Shown here piece after piece: positions 5,643-6,252 of a stretch of DNA of 6,252 nt. Below the pieces are notes generated by a model. The model did no database searches. It saw only the letters and a program-made list of their open reading frames with translations, and was not told the origin of the DNA. The stretch spans positions 1 through 6,252 of the forward strand of contig JALOSK010000138.1 in NCBI GenBank assembly GCA_025458465.1, written 5' to 3'. The position numbers were made by a program, and so were the translations under genes. The stretch is from Sandarakinorhabdus sp. (GTDB taxonomy: Bacteria > Pseudomonadota > Alphaproteobacteria > Sphingomonadales > Sphingomonadaceae). Numbering within the stretch: position 1 is the first letter of the stretch; every line of letters begins with the position of its first letter.

Positions 5643-6252
5643 TCAGGCCGCCGTCACCTCGGCATAGGCCCAGTCGAGCCAGTGGGTGAGGGCCACCACG
5701 TCGGCGGTGTCCACCGTGGCGCCGCACCAGATATCGCGATAGGCGCCGATATCGTAGGCCGCGTCTTCCTTTTCGAGCAGGGAGACAATTGCCTTCACCT
5801 TGTCTTCGGCCAAACCCGGCAGCACCAGGCAGACGCTGGTGTTGGAGCGTGATGCGGCATCCCTGGCCAGATGTTCCACCCATGGCCGGCTCTGCACCCA
5901 GGCATCGAGCGCGGCGGCGTTGGCGTTGGCGCGCGCCTTCAGGGCGTCAAGCCCGCCGACGGACTGCGCCCATAACAGCGCGTCGATATAGTCTTCCACG
6001 GCCAGCATGGATGGCGTGTTGATCGTTTCACCAACGAAGACGCCCTCCGTCAGCTTGCCCTTGGACACGAGGCGGAAGATCTTGGGCAGCGGCCAGGGCG
6101 GCGTGTGGCTTTCCAGGCGCTCGACGGCACGCGGGCCAAGGATCAGCATGCCGTGCGCGCCTTCGCCGCCCAGCACCTTCTGCCAGCTGTAGGTGAGCAC
6201 ATCGACCTTGGCCCAATCCACATCCTGCGCGAACACGGCAGAGGTGGCGTCG
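5643..6252 (-). CDS. serC: Phosphoserine aminotransferase SerC (5' end missing)
   Basis: SerC is a pyridoxal-phosphate enzyme that transfers the amino group from glutamate to 3-phosphohydroxypyruvate, the step after SerA; the family can also act in vitamin B6 synthesis. The last 202 residues are visible and the gene continues past the right edge. The frame reads through DATSAVFAQDVDW at the edge, so the GTG at 6236 is internal and not a start. The PLP-binding lysine is in SWQKVLGGEGAHG (codon at 6177-6179), followed by the substrate-side segment GVFVGETINTPSMLAVEDYIDAL. The length and sequence style fit the alphaproteobacterial form of about 370-390 residues, so roughly half is missing. It ends in TGA, 69 bp before serA, and is the upstream gene of the serC-serA pair. 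Confidence 0.96.
   Translation of the reverse strand, partial: DATSAVFAQDVDWAKVDVLTYSWQKVLGGEGAHGMLILGPRAVERLESHTPPWPLPKIFRLVSKGKLTEGVFVGETINTPSMLAVEDYIDALLWAQSVGGLDALKARANANAAALDAWVQSRPWVEHLARDAASRSNTSVCLVLPGLAEDKVKAIVSLLEKEDAAYDIGAYRDIWCGATVDTADVVALTHWLDWAYAEVTAA

Noticed and set aside
6234..6236. GTG as the start codon of serC
   Set aside because: The frame is open to the window edge and reads DATSAVF, a conserved internal SerC segment, so the gene is simply cut by the edge.

Overview
The window is GC-rich chromosomal DNA with dense GC3 coding. The serC-serA-hisZ order, the long ACT-bearing SerA, and HisZ (which implies a short-form HisG elsewhere) suggest an alphaproteobacterium. The protein flavour points most likely to Sphingomonadales; that placement is inference from sequence style, not a database match.

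Layout. Plus strand: bases 1-1303 are the 3' two-thirds of ligA (NAD-dependent DNA ligase). A 449-bp stretch (1304-1752) follows. It holds one doubtful proline-rich small ORF (59 codons, 1433-1612) and the leader of a more convincing 49-codon small protein (1753-1902). Minus strand, read right to left: serC (5' end missing, 5643-6252), serA (3993-5573), hisZ (2827-3921) and prmA (1940-2830). prmA converges on the 49-codon gene with only 37 bp between them.

How the genes work together. SerC and SerA are consecutive steps of the phosphorylated serine pathway and probably share a transcript. HisZ, the regulatory subunit of the first histidine-pathway enzyme, follows across a 71-bp gap that can fold into a strong hairpin and possibly a pseudoknot. 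prmA (ribosomal protein L11 methyltransferase) overlaps hisZ by four bases (ATGA), so the two are probably translationally coupled. Neither hisZ nor prmA has a visible Shine-Dalgarno sequence.

Most interesting signal. A full read of the window finds only two GANTC (CcrM methylation) sites in 6252 bp, where about twenty would be expected by composition. Both are in the ligA-prmA gap, both sit in the same octamer TTGAGTCC, and one lies in the upstream region of each small ORF. Both upstream regions also carry a TGC-N3-GCA element, and both ORFs have strong Shine-Dalgarno sequences. This suggests that the two small ORFs may be cell-cycle- or methylation-regulated small genes. The housekeeping genes otherwise look ordinary. 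No RNA genes, insertion sequences, CRISPR arrays or phage parts were seen.
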